From Mesosutterella faecium (GTDB lineage Bacteria > Pseudomonadota > Gammaproteobacteria > Burkholderiales > Burkholderiaceae_F): a stretch of 64,000 bases of DNA. Position 1 is the stretch's first letter; the number at the start of each line of letters is the position of its first letter. The DNA lies in contig NZ_JAKZJU020000001.1 in NCBI RefSeq assembly GCF_022809315.2, positions 1,959,001 through 2,023,000 on the forward strand, read 5' to 3'. Below are positions 60,342 through 64,000 of the stretch, in pieces. The position numbers and the translations under genes are program-made. The notes beneath the pieces are model-generated. The model was given only the letters and a program-made list of their open reading frames with translations. It searched no databases and was not told the DNA's origin.

Positions 60342-61820
60342 TCAGAGCCTTTTGGCGGCCTGCGCCGCGCTCTGGCCCGCGACGCGGCCGTAGGTGAAGA
60401 TGTCGGCCATGGCGTTGCCGCCCACGCGGTTCGTGCCGTGCACGACGCCGGTCACCTCACCCGCGGCCCACAGGCCCGGAATCACGCGGCCCTCGCGGTC
60501 GATCACCTCGGCGTTCGTGTTGATCACGACGCCGCCCATGGTGTGGTGGCGCTTCATCGTCACCTCGCCCGCGTAGAACGGAGCCTTGATGATCTTGTGC
60601 GAGAGCATGCGCGGAGCGCGCCCGAACGGATCCTTCTTCGTGTCGACCGCGCGGTTGTAGACGTCGATCGTGTCGCGGAGCACCCTGGGATCGACCTTGA
60701 TCTTCGAGGCGAGCTCTTCGATCGTGTTGCCGACATAAAGCGTGCCCGCCTTTCTCGCGGCCTCGTTCTCCGGCCCCTTCGAGTTCTTCTGCAGCTCGAA
60801 CCCGTCGGCGTCGACGATCGTCCAGGCGAGCATCTTCGGCTGCGCGAGCATCGCGTCGCGCAGCACGTCGCGGCGGGCGTCCTCGTGGATGAAGCGGCGG
60901 CCTTCGATGTTGGTGAAGACGAAGCGGTCGACGTGCGTGAAGAGGTTGGGATAGGGCTTTCCGCCCGGCAGTCCTCCCGGGATGCACTGGATGTAGTCGA
61001 GGCACGTGGTCTCGGCCCCGAGGTTGATGAGGTCGGTGAGCACTTCGCCGGTCGCTCCCGGCTGGTTCGTGGTCCCGAGCTTTTCAAGCCTCGGGTCGTG
61101 GATGCCGCAGAGCCTCGCGTTCGCGGCGAAACCCCCGGAGCAGACCACGACGCCCGCCCGCGCCCGGATGGTGCGCGTGCCCTCGGGCCCCGAGACCCTC
61201 ACGCCCAGCACCCGGCCTGAGAAGGGCTTCTCGCGGATCACGTCCTCCACCTTCGTGCTGAGGTGAACGGGAATCCCCTCCTTTTCGCACACGGCGTAGA
61301 GCGCCTGGATGTAGGCCGAGCCGCGGGGGCCGAGCGGGTTTCTCGCGCGCGGGTAGATGCCGCCGTAGATCTGGTAGATGTGATCCTGGAACTTCACGCC
61401 GTGGTCCTTGAGCCACTGGACGCTTTCCGGGGCGAGATGCGTGAGCTTCTCCACGATCGCCGGGTTGCCGCGGTAGTCGCCCGCCGCGAGGGTCTGCTTC
61501 GCGTGCAGCTCGGGCGAGTCCTTGATGCCCGCCTTCTCGTAGTCGGCCTTAATCGCCGCGTTGAAGCCCCCGCCCGCGCGCACCGTGTTGCCGCCCGGGA
61601 AGGCCATCTTCTCAACGATCTCGACGTCCTTCACGCCGGCCTCCTTCGCGGTGATCGCGGCCTAGAGCCCCGCCCCGCCCGCGCCGATCACGAGAACGTC
61701 AACTGTTTTATCCCAGCGAGCAGGAACTCTAAAGGGATCTTCCATAGCCCAGGCCGGAACGGCACCGACGAGGCCCGCAACTCCGAGTCCAGAAACAAAT
61801 CTGCGTCTTGTCAAAGGCAT
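60342..61820 (-). pseudogene. Tat-exported fumarate reductase-type flavoprotein with an in-frame amber codon
   Basis: The gene starts at ATG 61820 (GAGGAG 9 nt upstream) with a twin-arginine signal (MPLTRRRFVSGLGVAGLVGA, cleavage near AWA). Codon 61662-61664 is TAG, right after VLVIGAGGAGL in the FAD-binding loop; the same frame then continues AAITAKEAGVKDVEIVEKMA to the end (492 residues if read through). The catalytic blocks are canonical: HEDARRDVLRDAML (Arg), RHHTMGGVVINTN (His) and HGTNRVGGNAMADIF (Arg), so the substrate was probably fumarate or a close dicarboxylate or enoate. It lacks its own heme or FMN domain. The stop would prevent any full product. Divergent from a LysR regulator. 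Confidence 0.9.
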
Positions 61821-61932
61821 TTTCTTCTCTCCTCGATTTCGTAACGACAAAACGGGAGTATTGTGCCTTTCGTAAACAATAAATACAATTGATATTTTTT
61901 TATTAATTAATGAATGTTTTTCATAGACAAAA
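61821..61932. promoter_or_regulatory. Divergent promoter region, flavoprotein and LysR genes
   Basis: 112 bp, AT-rich toward the LysR gene (61880-61920). TTTCGTAA occurs twice in direct repeat, in GATTTCGTAACGAC and GCCTTTCGTAAACAA, about 30 bp apart. LysR regulators commonly bind such divergent regions and need a coinducer. The binding site itself is not established. Confidence 0.5.
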
Positions 61933-62844
61933 ATGAAACCTCTGTCTGATGTCAACCTAGAGTTGCTGCGAGTGTTCAGGAAAACTGCGCAAGTTGGCAG
62001 CATGACGGAGGCCGCCCGGCACTTATTCATCACGCAAAGCGCGGTCTCGCACGCCGTGGCTGATCTGGAGGCCTTCACGGGCTGCCGTCTTTTCCTGCGC
62101 GCACACAGGCGGCTCACCCTCACGGCGGAAGGCCGCGCGGTACTCGAGACGGCTGAGTCCATTTTCTCTGCACTGGAGGGAGGCGAGGAAAAGTTGAAGG
62201 TGCTAAGAGCGCAGAAAACAGGACTGCTGCGAATCGGGTGCCCCTTTCTCATCTTGCAGACGATACTTACCCCGCAGCTTGCTCGCTTTCACCGCAGGCA
62301 CCCGGAGGTCGAGGTGCGACTCACGATTGAAAACCGGATGCAGCCGATGCTGGAACTCCTTCGTTCTAACCGCATCGACCTGCTATTTCTGGCCACGCCC
62401 GCGCCCGCCCTCCTCGATCCGCAGCTTGTCGAGCACTGCCTCGGTTACTACCGCTACGGCTTTTTTGCGAGCCGCGAAAATTTCGGAGCTCTCGAGGGTC
62501 GGGTCCTTTCGCTCAAAGAGCTGAGCGAGCTGCCCGTGGTGATTCTCAGGCCCGGGAACAACACGCGCGACTGCTTGGAAAAGAAATTCGCTGAAGCCGG
62601 ACTGCGGCTACGAGTAAGCGTTGAAACGGACACCATGGCCTTCACGAAGGAGTACACCCGAGCGGGCTTTGGAATCGGAGCGGGGCTCATTCCCGAACCG
62701 CCTCTGCGGATTGAGGACGAGCCGGATCTGTTCAGACTACAGGTAGATCCGCCCCTGCCCTCGGGGCGCTATGTCGCGCTTTTCCGAAATGACCTGGAGC
62801 TGCCGCAAACGGCAGAGGTTTTTCTCGCTCAGTTCCAGGCCTGA
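61933..62844 (+). CDS. LysR family transcriptional regulator
   Basis: 303 residues. The N-terminal winged helix is clear: NLELLRVFRKTAQVGSMTEA, then ARHLFITQSAVSHAVADLEA and GCRLFLRAHRRLTLTAEGRA. The effector domain follows (LLRIGCPFLILQTILTPQLA, through DLLFLATPAPALLDPQLVEH), with two Rossmann-like lobes that bind a small-molecule coinducer. Divergent from the amber-interrupted Tat flavoprotein, it probably activates that gene in response to its substrate. Confidence 0.94.
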   Translation: MKPLSDVNLELLRVFRKTAQVGSMTEAARHLFITQSAVSHAVADLEAFTGCRLFLRAHRRLTLTAEGRAVLETAESIFSALEGGEEKLKVLRAQKTGLLRIGCPFLILQTILTPQLARFHRRHPEVEVRLTIENRMQPMLELLRSNRIDLLFLATPAPALLDPQLVEHCLGYYRYGFFASRENFGALEGRVLSLKELSELPVVILRPGNNTRDCLEKKFAEAGLRLRVSVETDTMAFTKEYTRAGFGIGAGLIPEPPLRIEDEPDLFRLQVDPPLPSGRYVALFRNDLELPQTAEVFLAQFQA

Positions 62845-62938
62845 TCCCCAGAAAGAATTGCGCCCTCCCCTTAGGGCGGGCGCACCAAAAGCACTGCGCA
62901 GGCGAGGGCTGCCCTGCCCCCTTGCTTCACCCGCGTTT

Positions 62939-62956
62939 AGCCCTGAGCTCAGGGCT
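62939..62956. repeat. 18-bp perfect palindrome at the porin stop codon
   Basis: AGCCCTGAG and CTCAGGGCT are perfect inverted halves overlapping the first base of the porin stop codon. The convergent gap to the LysR gene is about 110 bp. No strong T-run follows on either strand, so a transcript-end hairpin is possible but weak. Confidence 0.5.
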
Positions 62957-64000
62957 TAGAAGTGGTAGTCAAGCCCCATAAAGACCTGCGTAGCCTCTAG
63001 GCTATAGCCACCCTTCTTCCTCGCGAGCTTTTCGGCCTCGCCCGAAGTGAAGGACTGAGTGGCTGCGACGTAGCCGATCACCTTCTTGCTGAACCAGTAC
63101 TCCCAGGCCGCCGCGAGTACGGTGCGGTCGAAGTCGACGTCATGGTCGCGAGCGAGCTTGCCGGTAAAGTACTGAGCATCGGCGATGAACTTGTTCTTGC
63201 CCATCGTGTAGGTCGCGCCAAGGAGGAAGCTCTCGCCGTTGAAGCCGCCGTTCGCCACCGAGCTCTTCACGCCCGAGAGGTTGGAGGCGGAGAGTTTGCC
63301 GCCGGTCGAGAAGTTCGACTGGTAGCCCGCGCCGGCGAAAATCTTAAGCGATGGCGTGGCCGCCCACCAGCCGCCCAGCTGATACATGCGCGCATCGGGC
63401 TTGCGGCCGTTCGCGGCGTGCAGCGAATCGACGTTTGCGAAGGTGAGCGAGAGATAGAGGTCCTTCGACTGGTAGTTGCCGGCCAGGGCGAAGGTGTGGT
63501 TCTTGTCGTTCCACTCGACCGCGTCATTGTCGGCGTCGCCCAGCGAGTAGGAGGCCCCGAGCCTGAAGCCGCCCAAGGAGGGTGAACGGTAGTGCAGACC
63601 GTTGCTCACGCGCGAGGTGTTCGCGAAGGTCGAGCCGATCGAGGCGTTGCCGTAGGACGTCCCGAACGGGTCGTAGCGCAGCAGGCCCATCGAGTAGGGG
63701 GCCACGGTGGACTGCACGGTGCCCGCGCGTCCAGCGCCCAGCTCGCCGTAGGGGCCGTCCACGGCGAGGATCGAGCGGCGGTCGAAGAGCTTGCCGTTCG
63801 TCGTGCTCGCGCCGGTATCGATGTAGTAGCCCGCCTCGAGGTAGCCCTTCACCTTCCAGCCGTTTCCGATGTCCTCGCTGATGTTGAAGCCCCAGCGCGG
63901 GGTGGAGCGGCCGTTTTTCATCTCCAGGGTGTCGTCGCCGCCCTTCACATGGGTGTAGACGAGGCCCGTGTCCGCACGGCCGTACATCTCGACCTTCGCC
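62956..64000 (-). CDS. Gram-negative porin, OmpC/general diffusion type (partial, N-terminus off window)
   Basis: The frame is open through the right edge; translation just inside the edge reads AKVEMYGRADTGLVYTHV, the usual first strand of betaproteobacterial porins (VTLYGxxDxGL). Blocks such as GYYIDTGASTTNGKLFDRRS, PYGELGAGRAGTVQSTVAPY and ATYTMGKNKFIADAQYFTGK follow, ending GLDYHF, with the terminal Phe needed for BAM-dependent insertion. It forms a trimeric 16-strand outer-membrane channel. An internal ATG at 63987 should not be taken as the start, because the conserved strand begins upstream of it. It converges with the LysR gene. Confidence 0.93.
   Translation of the reverse strand, partial: AKVEMYGRADTGLVYTHVKGGDDTLEMKNGRSTPRWGFNISEDIGNGWKVKGYLEAGYYIDTGASTTNGKLFDRRSILAVDGPYGELGAGRAGTVQSTVAPYSMGLLRYDPFGTSYGNASIGSTFANTSRVSNGLHYRSPSLGGFRLGASYSLGDADNDAVEWNDKNHTFALAGNYQSKDLYLSLTFANVDSLHAANGRKPDARMYQLGGWWAATPSLKIFAGAGYQSNFSTGGKLSASNLSGVKSSVANGGFNGESFLLGATYTMGKNKFIADAQYFTGKLARDHDVDFDRTVLAAAWEYWFSKKVIGYVAATQSFTSGEAEKLARKKGGYSLEATQVFMGLDYHF

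Noticed and set aside
38120..61820. Stop-codon recoding (TAG as a sense codon) to explain the two in-frame ambers
   Set aside because: TAG ends tonB, the ArsR gene, the IS1634 transposase and the OLD-like ATPase at family-appropriate positions, so it is a normal stop.

Overview
The window looks like chromosomal DNA of a GC-rich, Gram-negative, anaerobic or microaerophilic betaproteobacterium, most likely Sutterellaceae (Sutterella/Mesosutterella-like). This is inferred from the gene set, not from a database search: exported FAD oxidoreductases of the fumarate/urocanate reductase type, a Gram-negative porin, an ESPR-type trimeric autotransporter, a TonB/ExbBD system, duplicated BrnQ carriers and an AGCS symporter. 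Almost all of it is protein coding. I see no rRNA, tRNA or CRISPR array.

Layout. 1-1.8 kb: the start of an MFS efflux gene divergent from an HxlR regulator, with two tandem operator-like dyads between them, then a GNAT acetyltransferase. 2.7-7.8 kb: a trimeric autotransporter adhesin split by an IS110/IS1111-type element. Its ESPR signal peptide lies on one side; the passenger and YadA anchor lie on the other. The passenger is a very long run of eight-residue V-x-G repeats, the pattern of phage gp5/VgrG spikes. 8-15.6 kb: methyltransferase, Tat-exported flavoprotein divergent from an OFA-type MFS carrier, PD-(D/E)XK nuclease-helicase (DUF2075), Tat phosphoesterase lipoprotein. 15.6-26.8 kb: a lower-density accessory stretch with two ATPases of different families, each hit by an insertion sequence whose target duplication can be read (IS1634 at the very 3' end of the first, IS21 inside the second), plus an exported FMN/FAD reductase and a small ORF. 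26.9-36.2 kb: a recC-recB-recD operon with start/stop overlaps.

36.3-42.4 kb is an iron-uptake locus. An SbmA/YddA-like ABC transporter lies downstream of a TonB-dependent siderophore receptor that carries an in-frame amber codon, divergent from exbB-exbD-tonB, with Fur-box-like sites at both promoters. 42.5-54 kb: AGCS symporter, an apparently leaderless ArsR gene with a radical SAM gene, secreted nuclease, methyltransferase behind a perfect 21-bp palindrome, sugar acetyltransferase, iron-type alcohol dehydrogenase divergent from an AraC regulator, tandem brnQ. 54-58.2 kb: exported nitroreductase and a four-gene metal P-type ATPase operon (DUF6110, ATPase, HMA-like protein, membrane protein). 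58.4-60.2 kb: an IS1202/ISNCY element with a 17-bp target duplication and repeated motifs at both ends. 60.3-64 kb: a second Tat flavoprotein of canonical fumarate-reductase type, also broken by an in-frame TAG, divergent from a LysR regulator, then a porin running off the right edge.

The themes are export-linked anaerobic redox chemistry with paired regulators, Fur-controlled iron acquisition, and recent inactivation by four different IS families and two nonsense codons. The most novel candidate is the adhesin: an autotransporter apparently built on a gp5/VgrG-type triple beta-helix and possibly switched by an IS110-family element.
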